Source of the DNA: an uncultured Treponema sp.
GTDB lineage: Bacteria; Spirochaetota; Spirochaetia; Treponematales; Treponemataceae
Length of the DNA stretch: 64,000 bases
Direction: 5' to 3'
NCBI RefSeq assembly: GCF_945873775.1
Contig: NZ_CAMCEC010000006.1
Coordinates: 1 to 64,000 of the forward strand
In this document: one piece after another, positions 25,708-34,151 of the stretch
How positions within the stretch are numbered: the first letter of the stretch is position 1
Layout: each line of letters begins with the position of its first letter
The notes under the pieces: generated by a model
What the model was told of the DNA's origin: nothing
The model's database searches: none
The model's input: the letters and a program-made list of their open reading frames with translations, nothing else
Program-made: the position numbers and the translations under genes

Positions 25708-25855
25708 CAGGAAAACGTTAAATTTTGTAATATTTTTTAAGAATATGTTTAATTATATTTTGCCACACGGAGTTTTTTTTTATATTCAAGTCAATAACAA
25801 AAAATTAGCCTTTATGTTGCTTGAAACAAATTTTTGATTTAATAAAATATATTCC

Positions 25856-27223
25856 ATGTTGAACGAAAATAAATTGACGGCTGCGAATGATTTTACATCC
25901 GGCCCGATTCTTTCAAAGATGCTGCGCTTTATGATTCCGATTCTTGGTGCGTTGATTCTTCAGGCTGCTTATGGCGCAGTGGATATTATGGTTGTGGGAA
26001 GATTCGGAACTACGGAAGGAATTTCCGGTGTTTCCACAGGCTCAAATATAATGAACCTTTTTACATTTGTTCTTGCGGGCTTTGCAACTTCTGTTACAGT
26101 TCTTATCGCAAAATATCTGGGCGAAAAAAATCCTGAAAAAATCAGCCGTGTTATTGGAGGTTCTATAGTTTTCTTTTTGTGCGCAGGAATTATTTTTACC
26201 GTTTGCCTTGTTGTTTTTGCACGCCCGATCGCGCTTCTTATGCAGGCTCCTTCCGAAGCAGTTAATCATACAGTTCAGTACATAAGAATTTGCGGAGCCG
26301 GATTTATTTTTATTCTTGCGTACAATTTAATCAGCGCAGTTTTCCGTGGACTGGGAGATTCAAAAAGTCCTCTGCTTTTTGTGGGAATTGCTTGCGCCGT
26401 GAATATTGCAGGCGACCTTGTTTTGATTGCAGGATTTAAAATGAATGTCGTCGGAGCTGCCATTGCAACTGTTGCGGCCCAGGCAGTTTCCGTTGTGCTT
26501 TCTATAATTATAATCAGAAGAAAAAAACTCGTGCATATAAATAGAAAAGATTTGCGCTTTAACGAGGAACTGCGCGGAATAATAAAGATTGGAATTCCTA
26601 TTGGATTTCAGGAGCTTTTGACTCAAATATCCTTTATGTGCCTTGTTGCTTTTATAAATCGCCTTGGACTTGAAGCTTCTTCTGGCTACGGAGTTGCAAA
26701 TAAAATTGTTGCGTTTGTAATGCTTGTTCCAAGTTCTCTCATGCAGTCAATGTCCAGTTTTGTTTCTCAGAATGTGGGCGCAAAAAATGAAAGGCGGGCA
26801 ACGAAGTCCATGCTTACAGGAATGGCGATTGGCGCGCTTATAGGAATTTTTGTTTTCATTCTGATTTTCTTTAAAGGCGATTTTGTCTCTTCGATTTTTA
26901 CAGACAACGAAAATGTAATCCGCCGTTCTTATGAATATTTGCGCGGATTTGCAATTGAAGCTGTTGTAACTTCTGTGCTTTTTAGTTTTATCGGCTATTT
27001 TAACGGACACGGTGCAACTATGCTTGTTATGATTCAGGGACTTGCGCAGTCTTTTCTTGTTCGCCTTCCGATGTCGTACATAATGTCTGTTCAGCCGGAT
27101 GCGAGCCTTTCGATGATTGGTCTTGCCGCTCCTACAGCCACAGTTTTTGGAATCGCCTTGAATCTTGCGTTCTTTATTTTTTACCAGAAAAAACTTAATA
27201 TAAAAGGCAATGAAAACAAATAA
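25856..27223 (+). CDS. MATE-family multidrug/cation antiporter
   Basis: This 455-residue integral membrane protein has about 12 hydrophobic segments in two related halves, as in MATE transporters. The MATE features are FMIPILGALILQAAYGAVDIMVVGRF in the first helix, GLGDSKSPL near residue 165, and IGIPIGFQELLTQISFM at the start of the second half. These use Na+ or H+ gradients to expel cationic compounds. The ATG at 25856 has no obvious ribosome site. The next gene overlaps its end by 14 bases. A second MATE gene lies at 37655-39010 and is clearly different in sequence. Confidence 0.9.
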   Translation: MLNENKLTAANDFTSGPILSKMLRFMIPILGALILQAAYGAVDIMVVGRFGTTEGISGVSTGSNIMNLFTFVLAGFATSVTVLIAKYLGEKNPEKISRVIGGSIVFFLCAGIIFTVCLVVFARPIALLMQAPSEAVNHTVQYIRICGAGFIFILAYNLISAVFRGLGDSKSPLLFVGIACAVNIAGDLVLIAGFKMNVVGAAIATVAAQAVSVVLSIIIIRRKKLVHINRKDLRFNEELRGIIKIGIPIGFQELLTQISFMCLVAFINRLGLEASSGYGVANKIVAFVMLVPSSLMQSMSSFVSQNVGAKNERRATKSMLTGMAIGALIGIFVFILIFFKGDFVSSIFTDNENVIRRSYEYLRGFAIEAVVTSVLFSFIGYFNGHGATMLVMIQGLAQSFLVRLPMSYIMSVQPDASLSMIGLAAPTATVFGIALNLAFFIFYQKKLNIKGNENK

Positions 27224-27758
27224 AGCTGAACTTTTTCCCATTGTGTTTTTCTTGATTTTACTGAATGCGACTTTCCTTCATGCGGAAGATGAAGTGCGCC
27301 ATAATCCCTGGTCGCTCATAATCTACCGCCCCGAAAACAGCTATCAGATAAACGAAACCCGTTGCTACTTAAAGCTTGAAGATGCCGACACTGGCGAAGA
27401 TGTAACTTACACAAAAGCCAAGGCGAATTATTCCTGGATCAGCGAGCCAAAGAAAGGAATTTCTTATGAGCGTTCTTATTATCTTTGCGGCGGAATGGCG
27501 ATGCATCTTCTTTTAAAGAAAGGAAGATACAAAATCAGTTTTTACACTCCCAAGGAAAAAGTTTTTGGCCAAGGACTTTCAAGAGAGCTTTTAGAAAAAG
27601 ACTGGAGCTCAAACACTTTTTTATACGACACAGAAAATCCTGCAAAAGTAATCTTTGTAAGCCCCACTGCCAATGAAAACGGCTTCTACAACGGCGGCTG
27701 GCACATTGACTACAAAGCGCCAAAGTTCTTCAAATTCACCAAGCCGGAAAAAGATTAA
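27210..27758 (+). CDS. Secreted hypothetical protein
   Basis: The 182-residue product has an N-terminal signal peptide (KAELFPIVFFLILLNATFLHA, cleavage likely after HA near residue 25) and a beta-rich mature domain with several Tyr and Trp. There is no lipobox, so it should be periplasmic or released. I do not recognise the family. Its start overlaps the end of the MATE gene by 14 bases, which suggests coupling, though the MATE stop region provides no strong ribosome site. The middle has ADTGEDVTYTKAKANYSW, and the C-terminus ends in Lys-rich polar residues. Confidence 0.65.
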   Translation: MKTNKAELFPIVFFLILLNATFLHAEDEVRHNPWSLIIYRPENSYQINETRCYLKLEDADTGEDVTYTKAKANYSWISEPKKGISYERSYYLCGGMAMHLLLKKGRYKISFYTPKEKVFGQGLSRELLEKDWSSNTFLYDTENPAKVIFVSPTANENGFYNGGWHIDYKAPKFFKFTKPEKD

Positions 27759-27809
27759 GGTAAAATTCTTAAAGATTTGTGCTATTATATTAAGTAACGG
27801 AGGAAAAAA

Positions 27810-28079
27810 ATGATGTATCCTTTTATGACATTGCCAGATGAAACAGAAATTGTTCATTCAGAAATGGTTAACGGAAAAGTAAAAGTCTATATGGAAACAC
27901 CAGATGAAAAGCTTTGCTTTAAACATGCTACTTGCTATTTGCCAGAGCAAAAATGGGAAGGCATATACGGCTATTCAGAAAAGGAAATAGAATATTTGAA
28001 AGATATTGTAAAGTCGGAAGCTCATCTTATATTAGAGTTTTCTCAAACTGGAGGCTTGCTGAATGCCTCAAATTTTTAA
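27810..28079 (+). CDS. Small hypothetical protein paired with a DUF4160 gene
   Basis: The 89-residue cytoplasmic protein starts at the ATG at 27810 after GGAGG (an ATG one codon in is also possible). It contains SEMVNGKVKVYMETPDEK and a helical second half. It resembles the small DUF2442-type partners that often accompany DUF4160 proteins in size and position, but I cannot confirm that family. Its end overlaps the start of the DUF4160 gene by 17 bases, so the two are translated together. Confidence 0.6.
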   Translation: MMYPFMTLPDETEIVHSEMVNGKVKVYMETPDEKLCFKHATCYLPEQKWEGIYGYSEKEIEYLKDIVKSEAHLILEFSQTGGLLNASNF

Positions 28080-28341
28080 GTTAGGTTCTTATTGGGTATA
28101 TTTTTGGACAAATGAAGGCGAGCCTCTTGAGCCAATTCATGTTCACATTGCAGAAGGAAAGCCTCTTCCAAATGCAACAAAAATCTGGATAACAAAAGAC
28201 GGAAAATGCTCTCTTGCAAATAACAATTCAAAAATACCGGCAGTAACTTTAAACAAATTCATGCGTGTTATTGAAGTGCGTTCTTTTGAAATTATTTCAA
28301 AATGGAAAGAAATCTTTGGAGAAGTAAAGTTTTATTGCTAG
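28063..28341 (+). CDS. DUF4160 domain protein
   Basis: The 92-residue protein begins MPQIFKLGSYWVYFWTNEGEP and continues PIHVHIAEGKPLPNATKIWI, the signature of DUF4160, with a C-terminal helix ending in a Trp-Lys-Glu-Ile-Phe pattern. The function of DUF4160 is unknown; its genes usually occur with a second small gene, as here, and toxin-antitoxin-like behaviour has been suggested for such pairs. The start lies inside the upstream gene, 17 bases before that gene ends. Confidence 0.8.
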   Translation: MPQIFKLGSYWVYFWTNEGEPLEPIHVHIAEGKPLPNATKIWITKDGKCSLANNNSKIPAVTLNKFMRVIEVRSFEIISKWKEIFGEVKFYC

Positions 28342-28349
28342 ATAGAACT

Positions 28350-28721
28350 TCAGATTTCTATTTTTGCACCGAATGGCAGGAACGAAAGTTTTACAAGCTT
28401 AAAGCACTGAAGTCCGAGCGGAATTCCGATGATTGTGCAGCAGAACAAAATTCCTGCCGCTAAATATCCAAGCGCAAGTTCAAGACCGCCAAAAATAATC
28501 CAAAGAATGTTTAGGATAACAGAGCTTGTTTTTGTTCCAAGCAAAATGTTTTTTCCAAACGGAAAGAACGAAACGCAAGACAACTTAAAGCACTGAATCC
28601 CTACAGGAATGCCGACAATTGTAATGCACCAAAGCAGCCCGATAAAAAGCCATGCAAGCCCGGAAATAAATCCGTAGAGAATAAACCAGACAATATTTCC
28701 AAGAAATCTAAAAAGTCCCAT
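28350..28721 (-). CDS. YccF-family inner membrane protein
   Basis: This 123-residue protein has two repeats of one unit: a hydrophobic helix pair followed by GIPVGIQCFKLSCVSFFPFGK in the first half and GIPLGLQCFKLVKLSFLPFG in the second. That internal duplication is characteristic of the YccF (DUF307) family, whose role is unknown. Four membrane segments are expected. It starts 12 bases after the stop of the ABC ATPase gene on the same strand, in the position where a permease gene would normally lie, but it is not a MacB- or LolE-type permease. Confidence 0.88.
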   Translation of the reverse strand: MGLFRFLGNIVWFILYGFISGLAWLFIGLLWCITIVGIPVGIQCFKLSCVSFFPFGKNILLGTKTSSVILNILWIIFGGLELALGYLAAGILFCCTIIGIPLGLQCFKLVKLSFLPFGAKIEI

Positions 28722-28733
28722 ATAAACCTTCTT

Positions 28734-29462
28734 CTACGCGCTGATTATTTTTCCGTCTGAAATCTTTATCACGTGGTCTGCCATGTTTACAATTTTTGCG
28801 TCGTGTGTTGAAAAAATAAAGGTTGTCTCAAGCTCCTTGTTCAGGTTTTTCATAAGCTCAAGAATCTGATCTCCGTTTTTGGAATCCAGGTTTGCGGTCG
28901 GCTCGTCTGCAAGAATAACCGGGGCTTTTGTAGCCAGCGCGCGCGCAATTGCCACCCTCTGCCTTTGTCCGCCTGAAAGTTCTGAAGGCTTGTGGCTTTT
29001 CCATGCTGAAAGTCCGACCGTTTCAATCAGAAAATCGACCCACTCGTCAAGCTCCTTTTTGTTCATGGTTTCGGTTGCGAACGAAGGTCCGAGCGTAAGC
29101 GGAAGCTCCACATTTTCCCTTACATTTAAAACTGGAATCAAATTGAATGTCTGAAAAATAAATCCGAGGTTTTTTCTTCTAAGAACTGTGAGCTTTTTGT
29201 CTAGCGAGGCGGAAAGTTTTGTGTCTTCAGAAAGCTTTGTTTGCGCGTAAATGTCGTTTCCGTTTAAAAGCAGAGTACCGGAAGTTGGCAGGTCAACAAG
29301 CCCGATTATGTTCAAAAGCGTGGACTTTCCAGAGCCGGATGAGCCGGAAATCGCCGCAAATTCGCCTTTCTTTATTGAAAAAGAAGCCTTGTCCACAGCC
29401 TTTACAATTACTTTGTCCATCTTGTAGTTTTTGGAAATATCTTTAAGCTCAATCAGATTCAT
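28734..29462 (-). CDS. ABC transporter ATP-binding protein, LolD/MacB type
   Basis: The 242-residue ATPase has Walker A GSSGSGKST (residue 38 onward), a Q-loop FQTFNLIPVLNVREN, signature LSGGQRQRVAIARAL, Walker B VILADEPTANLD, and the H-loop STHD. The spacing and the FNLIPVLNVRENVELPL segment match ATPases that power LolCDE, FtsEX or MacB-like extractors. An insertion near residues 75-90 (KLSEDTKLSASLDKK) lengthens the region before the Q-loop. No matching permease gene is present on either side within the window, so its membrane partner is encoded elsewhere or lies unlinked. Confidence 0.88.
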   Translation of the reverse strand: MNLIELKDISKNYKMDKVIVKAVDKASFSIKKGEFAAISGSSGSGKSTLLNIIGLVDLPTSGTLLLNGNDIYAQTKLSEDTKLSASLDKKLTVLRRKNLGFIFQTFNLIPVLNVRENVELPLTLGPSFATETMNKKELDEWVDFLIETVGLSAWKSHKPSELSGGQRQRVAIARALATKAPVILADEPTANLDSKNGDQILELMKNLNKELETTFIFSTHDAKIVNMADHVIKISDGKIISA

Positions 29463-29763
29463 TGCAACAGTATAGCAGACTTAATCATAAAGTTCCACAG
29501 AAATTTTTCAATGCTTCTACGCCTTGCAGCAGTGCTTGCGGCTGTTTCTCGTTAGCCTTTCGATGTTCATATACACTGCTTAGATGGCTGTAAAATTAAG
29601 TTAATTTAAGTTTAATTTTAACTTAATTTCGTTTCGTTTTTAACTTAATTTTGCTTTAAAATTAAATTAATTTTAGAGTTCTGCAAGTATTTGATTAATG
29701 TGTTGTAAGTCTTTAGAGACGATGTTTATCTGCTTGCTGGGTGCTGATGCGTTCTGCTCGTTA
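29463..29763. other. Gene-free AT-rich stretch with repeated TTAATTTAAG-like units
   Basis: Between the divergent ABC ATPase and gltX, bases 29590-29675 consist of repeated and inverted AACTTAATT / AAATTAAGTT units. On the left (29510-29590) is a GC-richer tract with CTTGCGGCTG, and on the right TGCAAGTATT and TGTAAGTCTT repeat imperfectly. No open frame has a plausible start. It could be a regulatory AT-rich block or the remains of a mobile element. Confidence 0.5.
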
Positions 29764-29792
29764 TTGAGTAAAACTCTTTCAGTCGGTATAAT
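29764..29792 (+). promoter_or_regulatory. Sigma70-type promoter of gltX
   Basis: TTGAGT (29764-29769), a 17-base spacer and a perfect TATAAT (29787-29792) lie 51 bases before the gltX ATG. GAGGT at 29830 serves as a weak ribosome site. Confidence 0.75.
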
Positions 29793-29843
29793 CTGCGTAT
29801 CTAGTTTGAATATTTTTATTATTTATTAGAGGTTATATTTATT

Positions 29844-31421
29844 ATGGAAAACAAAGAAGTTCGTGTTAGATACGCGCCTTCTCCTACGGGGCTGCAGCAT
29901 ATCGGCGGTGTGCGTACTGCGCTTTTTAACTATCTTTTTGCAAGGTCTAAGGGCGGAAAATTCATTCTTCGCCTTGAGGACACTGACCGCACAAGATACG
30001 ATGAAAAATATGTGAAGAATCTTTACGACACGATGGCTTGGCTTGGAATCGACTGGGACGAAGGCGGCGACAAGGGCGGAGAGTACGGCCCTTATGTTCA
30101 GAGCGAAAGGTTTGAGCTTTACAAAAAATATGCACAGGAGCTTGTTGAAAAAGGCGAGGCTTACTATTGCTTCTGCGATTCAGAGCGTCTTGAGAGAATC
30201 CGCAAGATTCAGACAGAAAACAAAATGCCACCGGGATACGACAGAAACTGCCGCCACCTTACAGAAGAAGAAGTGAAGGCGAATCTTGCCGCCGGAAAAC
30301 CTTACGTTATAAGGCTAAAAGTTCCGCTTGAAGGCGAGACAAAGTTTACAGATCATCTTCTTGGCGACATTGTTTGGAAAAACGAGGACATTTCCCCTGA
30401 TCCAGTTCTTTTAAAGAGCGACGGATTTCCGACATATCACCTTGCGAATATTGTAGACGACCACCTTATGAAGATTTCGCACGTTATGCGCGCCCAGGAA
30501 TGGATTCCTTCAACTCCGCTCCACGTTCAGATGTACAGGGCGTTCGGCTGGGAGCATCCTGAATTCTGCCACCTGCCAATGGTTAACGGTTCAGACGGAA
30601 AGAAGCTTTCAAAACGCCATGGTTCAACTTCGCTTAATGAGTTCCGCGCGAGAGGCTACCTTCCGCAGGCGATTGTAAACTATGTGGCTCTCTTGGGCTG
30701 CTCTTACGAGGACGGACGCGACATCTACAGCCTTGATGAGCTTGCCGCGAACTTTAAGCTTGAGCATTTGAACAAGGCTCCTGCTGTTTTTGACTACAAG
30801 AAGCTTGAATGGTACAACGGCCAGTATATCCGCGCTTTGTCTGACGAGGAGCTTTACAAGTGGACATTGCCGTTTATAACAGGAACTGGAGACGCTTCCC
30901 TTGAAATTAATCCTGAAAATCCGCAGCCTAAGCCAAAGGTTGGTCCTGAATATTCTGGTGTTGCTCTTGGAAGTGATGGCGAACCTGTTTGTTTGGATTC
31001 TTCAATGAACATGACGAGCGCAGATGTAAAGAAAAAACTTTTGGAACTTATGCCGCTTATAAAGGAACGCCTGCACTTCCTTACAGACGCCGCAGAAATG
31101 GTCCGCTTTATGTTTACAGAGCCTGCTGTTCCTGCAAAGTCTGAGATTATTCCAAAGAAGCTTGACGAGGCAAAGACAAAGGAAGTTCTTGAAAAGGCGA
31201 AGTCTTTTGTTTCTGAAATTTTTGGAATGAGCCACGATGATGCGGAAGCCCTTGCAAAAAAATATGCTGAGGAGCTTGGAATAAAGCTTGGCGACTTTAT
31301 GATGCCTGTGCGCATGGCTGTTACAGGAAGCCGCATTTCTCCGCCGCTTATTGGCTCAATCTGGATTCTTGGAAAAGAAAAAGCCTGCGAGCGCGTTGAA
31401 AAAACACTGGCAGCTTTCTAG
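29844..31421 (+). CDS. gltX: Glutamyl-tRNA synthetase
   Basis: The 525-residue class I synthetase has the HIGH-type motif PTGLQHIGG (residue 13 onward) and the KMSKS-type motif GKKLSKRHGS near residue 254. It charges tRNA-Glu with glutamate, and in bacteria without GlnRS may also charge tRNA-Gln. A segment of about 35 residues rich in Pro and Gly (near 358-385) sits between the catalytic core and the anticodon-binding domain and makes the protein somewhat longer than usual. It has its own promoter and a strong terminator, so it is a single-gene unit. Confidence 0.96.
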   Translation: MENKEVRVRYAPSPTGLQHIGGVRTALFNYLFARSKGGKFILRLEDTDRTRYDEKYVKNLYDTMAWLGIDWDEGGDKGGEYGPYVQSERFELYKKYAQELVEKGEAYYCFCDSERLERIRKIQTENKMPPGYDRNCRHLTEEEVKANLAAGKPYVIRLKVPLEGETKFTDHLLGDIVWKNEDISPDPVLLKSDGFPTYHLANIVDDHLMKISHVMRAQEWIPSTPLHVQMYRAFGWEHPEFCHLPMVNGSDGKKLSKRHGSTSLNEFRARGYLPQAIVNYVALLGCSYEDGRDIYSLDELAANFKLEHLNKAPAVFDYKKLEWYNGQYIRALSDEELYKWTLPFITGTGDASLEINPENPQPKPKVGPEYSGVALGSDGEPVCLDSSMNMTSADVKKKLLELMPLIKERLHFLTDAAEMVRFMFTEPAVPAKSEIIPKKLDEAKTKEVLEKAKSFVSEIFGMSHDDAEALAKKYAEELGIKLGDFMMPVRMAVTGSRISPPLIGSIWILGKEKACERVEKTLAAF

Positions 31422-31442
31422 GTTTTAGCTTGCATACAGAAT

Positions 31443-31473
31443 AGCCCGGACGAAAAATCCGGGCTGTTTTTTT
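31443..31473 (+). terminator. Terminator of gltX
   Basis: AGCCCGGA and TCCGGGCT pair around a 7-base loop and are followed by GTTTTTTTT. Confidence 0.95.
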
Positions 31474-31644
31474 ATAATACAAATATATAAAATATATAGA
31501 ACAGTTTGCGTTGGAGGCTTTTTTATAAGCATTTATTGCCACACTGATTGGAAAAATCTAACGATTTTTCTACTAAAAAGTTGTTTTTTAGAATTTATTC
31601 AGTATAATGTAGAATAGATTACTGAAAAGTTGGTTATAACAGAG

Positions 31645-31672
31645 ATTCCCGCGTCAAGCGCGGGAATGACAG
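31645..31672 (+). repeat. Palindromic dispersed repeat (TCAAG-loop family)
   Basis: Arms ATTCCCGCG and CGCGGGAAT surround TCAAG and are followed by GACAG. The rest of 31474-31782 is AT-rich; a TATAAT at about 31760 may be the -10 of the permease promoter, but I see no good -35. Confidence 0.85.
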
Positions 31673-31782
31673 AAAAATTCAAGCAGGAAATGCTATAAAT
31701 AAAAATTCTCGCCGAGTTTTTTCAGCTTTCTTCAATAAAAAAAAACTAACGTTCATGCTATATAATCTTTTTTTATTTCGTG

Positions 31783-31812
31783 ATAGAATATTGGCATTCT
31801 ATTTTTTGGAGG
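31783..31812 (+). promoter_or_regulatory. Small hairpin directly before the permease ribosome site
   Basis: ATAGAAT and ATTCTAT pair around a 6-base loop, followed by TTTTT and then GGAGG (31808-31812). It could be a weak attenuator or simply an AT-rich leader. No purine riboswitch aptamer was recognised. Confidence 0.35.
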
Positions 31813-31821
31813 AAATTTCTT

Positions 31822-33126
31822 ATGGAGAAATTTTTCAAAATCAAGGAGAAGGGCTCTACTGTAAGCCGTGAAATTGTTGGCGGTATTACAACTTTCCTTG
31901 CAATGTCTTACATTCTTGCCGTTAACCCGGGAATGCTTGGTTCGATTGCTGGAATGAATTTCGGCGGCGTGTTTACTGCGACTGCTGTTTCAGCTGCTAT
32001 TGCAACTCTCATTATGGCGTTCCTTGCGAATATGCCGGTTGCTCTTGCTTCTGGAATGGGACTTAACGCGTTCTTTACTTACACAGTCTGCGGCCAGATG
32101 GGATGTTCTCCTTGGTTCGCTCTTACTGCTGTTTTGATTGAAGGCGTTCTTTTTATTTTGCTTTCATTCTTTGGAGTACGCGAGGCGATTATCAATTCAA
32201 TTCCTGGAACAATGAAAAAAGCTGTTGCTGTTGGAATCGGACTTTTCATTGCCCTTATCGGACTTAACAATGCCGGAATCGTAACTTCTGCGAACGGAAC
32301 AATCATTGGCTTCAATTCAATTGACTTGAACCATGCTACTGCTCTTGTTGCAATTATTGGCCTTATCATTACAGTTGTTCTTTACATTCTTAAAGTTCCT
32401 GGCGCAATTCTCATTGGCATTGCCGCTACAACTGTTATTGGAATTCCTTTTGGCGTTACAACTGTTCCAGAAAACTTCAAGCCGGTTTCTGTTCCTAGCG
32501 CGCCGTTCCTCTTTAAGTTTGAATGGGCTGGAGTTCTTTCTCTTAAATTCTTCGGTGTTTTCTTTACTTTCTTGTTTACTGATATTTTTGATACAATCGG
32601 AACTTTGATGGGCGTTGCAGAGCAGGGAAATCTTATTGACGAAAAAGGAAACATTCAGAATGTAAAAGGCGCTCTTCTTGCTGACGCTGTTGGAACTGTA
32701 GCAGGCGCTTGTCTTGGAACTTCAACAGTAACTTCTTTTGTTGAATCTTCTTCTGGAGTTGCAGCCGGAGCACGCACTGGGTTTGCTTCTGTAGTTACTG
32801 CGTTCTTCTTCCTTCTTGCTTTGTTCTTTACACCTTTGTTCGCTCTTGTTCCTTCTTGCGCTACAGCTCCTGCTTTGATTTTTGTAGGCTTCCTCATGAT
32901 GCAGTCTGTTTCTAAAATCAACTTTGCTGATATTACAGACGGAATCCCGGCTTTCATTACAATTTTGGTAATGCCTTTTGGATATTCAATTTCAAAGGGA
33001 ATCGCATTCGGAATGATTGCTTATGTAATTGCAAAAGTTGCTGGAAAGAAAACAAAAGAAATTCCTGTTGTTACCTGGATTCTTGCAGTTGTATTCATCT
33101 TTGCGCTTGCAATAAAGGCTATATAA
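31822..33126 (+). CDS. NCS2-family purine permease (AzgA/PbuG type)
   Basis: The 434-residue product starts at the ATG at 31822, 9 bases after GGAGG; the longer reading from 31780 has no ribosome site. It has about 12-13 membrane segments. The family motifs are GGITTFLAMSYILAVNPGML near residue 20, ASGMGLNAFFTY near residue 80, TDIFDTIGTLMGVAEQG near 260, and TSTVTSFVESSSGVAAGARTG near 300. The AzgA/PbuG branch of NCS2 imports adenine, guanine or hypoxanthine with protons. Which purine is carried cannot be told by eye. Confidence 0.92.
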   Translation: MEKFFKIKEKGSTVSREIVGGITTFLAMSYILAVNPGMLGSIAGMNFGGVFTATAVSAAIATLIMAFLANMPVALASGMGLNAFFTYTVCGQMGCSPWFALTAVLIEGVLFILLSFFGVREAIINSIPGTMKKAVAVGIGLFIALIGLNNAGIVTSANGTIIGFNSIDLNHATALVAIIGLIITVVLYILKVPGAILIGIAATTVIGIPFGVTTVPENFKPVSVPSAPFLFKFEWAGVLSLKFFGVFFTFLFTDIFDTIGTLMGVAEQGNLIDEKGNIQNVKGALLADAVGTVAGACLGTSTVTSFVESSSGVAAGARTGFASVVTAFFFLLALFFTPLFALVPSCATAPALIFVGFLMMQSVSKINFADITDGIPAFITILVMPFGYSISKGIAFGMIAYVIAKVAGKKTKEIPVVTWILAVVFIFALAIKAI

Positions 33127-33133
33127 TTAAAAA

Positions 33134-33175
33134 ATTCCCATGTCGTTGCATGGGAATGACAAGTGCTTGTTATTT
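33134..33175 (+). terminator. Terminator-like hairpins after the purine permease
   Basis: ATTCCCATG and CATGGGAAT pair around TCGTTG (33134-33157), then ACAAG/CTTGT forms a short second stem followed by TATTTTTG. The first hairpin is followed by GACA and so is also a variant of the dispersed palindrome family. Confidence 0.65.
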
Positions 33176-33303
33176 TTGTGTATTTAAACACAGATGGCTG
33201 TCATTGCCGTATTTGATATGGCAGTTCTAAATGCGCCCTAAGAGTTGGAGACAATTTTTGAGGTGCACTTTTTTTTTTCGTCAATTTGTGGTAAGTTTTT
33301 TGC

Positions 33304-33801
33304 ATGAGCGAAGAAAAAGAAAAATATGTGCGTCCAACTTGGGATGAATACTTTATGGAAGTTGCGCGGACTATTGCAAAGCGTGCGACTTGCGACCGCG
33401 GAAGAAGCGGCTGTGTAATTGCAAAGGATAATCAGATTCTTGTTACAGGCTACGTTGGAAGTCCTGCAGGTCTTGCTCACTGCGATGAAGCCGGGCATCT
33501 TATGCGAAAAATGATTCACGCTGACGGCTCTGTTACCCAGCACTGCGTAAGGACTGTTCACGCGGAGCAGAACGCGATTTGCCAGGCTGCAAAAAGAGGA
33601 ATTTCAATTGACGGAGCGACCGTGTATTGCAAAATGACTCCTTGCAGAACTTGCGCCATGCTTATAATAAACTGCGGAATAAAAAGAGTTGTCTGCGAAA
33701 AGCATTACCATGATGAAGAAGATTCAATGAAAATGTTTTCCGAAGCTGGAATAAAAATTGAGCATTTGGAAGATTCCGTTCAGACTTATGCCGATATGTA
33801 G
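33304..33801 (+). CDS. comEB: Deoxycytidylate deaminase (ComEB/dCMP deaminase family)
   Basis: The 165-residue zinc enzyme has the deaminase motif HAEQNAICQAAKRG (zinc His and catalytic Glu, near residue 80) and PCRTCAMLIINCGIKRVV (two zinc Cys, near residue 108). The N-terminal PTWDEYFMEVARTIAKRATCDR and GCVIAKDNQIL segments are typical of dCMP deaminases. It converts dCMP to dUMP for thymidylate synthesis. In Bacillus the homologue is called ComEB, though it is not needed for competence. The ribosome site is weak. It stands alone, between two repeat-rich gaps. Confidence 0.92.
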   Translation: MSEEKEKYVRPTWDEYFMEVARTIAKRATCDRGRSGCVIAKDNQILVTGYVGSPAGLAHCDEAGHLMRKMIHADGSVTQHCVRTVHAEQNAICQAAKRGISIDGATVYCKMTPCRTCAMLIINCGIKRVVCEKHYHDEEDSMKMFSEAGIKIEHLEDSVQTYADM

Positions 33802-33802
33802 A

Positions 33803-33959
33803 AAGGTTAATTAACCCAAACTTCGAGTTTTGATAAGAACAGTAGTTTAAGTGTCATTCCCGTGCTACGACACGGGAATTTGTTGGAAATTTTCAATAGA
33901 TTATCGGGTCAAGCCCGATAATGACATTAAATTATAAAACTCGAAATTAAGGTTAATTA
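33803..33959. repeat. Composite repeat block with nested palindromes
   Basis: An 11-bp direct repeat (AAGGTTAATTA at 33803-33813 and 33949-33959) encloses an imperfect inverted repeat (CTTCGAGTTTTGATAA at 33821 and its near-complement at 33932-33946). Inside are two hairpins: ATTCCCGTG/CACGGGAAT (33856-33879) and the TCAAG-loop unit (33900-33926). The nesting looks like a small element with flanking duplication. Confidence 0.7.
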
Positions 33960-34086
33960 GTTTAAATGTCAAGTTTTGCTGCTGAATTCGCAAATTGACT
34001 GAGCGAAAAGAAAAGAAAGCGGCAATATATGTGGCTATTTCAAAAGTATCTTTTATGTCATTTTCGGGCTTGAAAATTCATTGTGT

Positions 34087-34127
34087 GTTTTAAAGATTGC
34101 CGTGTCAAGCACGGCAATCTTTAAAAC
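34087..34127 (-). repeat. 18-bp perfect palindrome of the TCAAG-loop family
   Basis: The arms (34087-34104 and 34110-34127) are exact complements over 18 bases around TCAAG, the longest in the window. It lies just beyond the end of the GH31 gene and can also act as its terminator. A damaged reverse-orientation unit lies at about 34056-34072. The rest of 33960-34086 shows nothing else. Confidence 0.85.
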
Positions 34128-34151
34128 TTATTAGATATCCTCATGACATTA

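Noticed and set aside
26042..27241. Minus-strand frames opposite the first MATE gene
   Set aside because: They are Lys/Asn-rich shadows of a membrane-protein gene and have no motif.
29793..29843. Possible T-box leader for gltX, trpS or leuC
   Set aside because: The leaders are too short, and no T-box TGGNACCGCG-like sequence or antiterminator fold is visible.
31474..31821. Possible purine riboswitch before the purine permease
   Set aside because: The conserved aptamer core (paired loops with TAT and the three-way junction) could not be found; only a 7-bp hairpin is present.
33803..34127. CRISPR array
   Set aside because: Repeats are not regularly spaced, differ in sequence, are palindromic themselves, and there are no cas genes.
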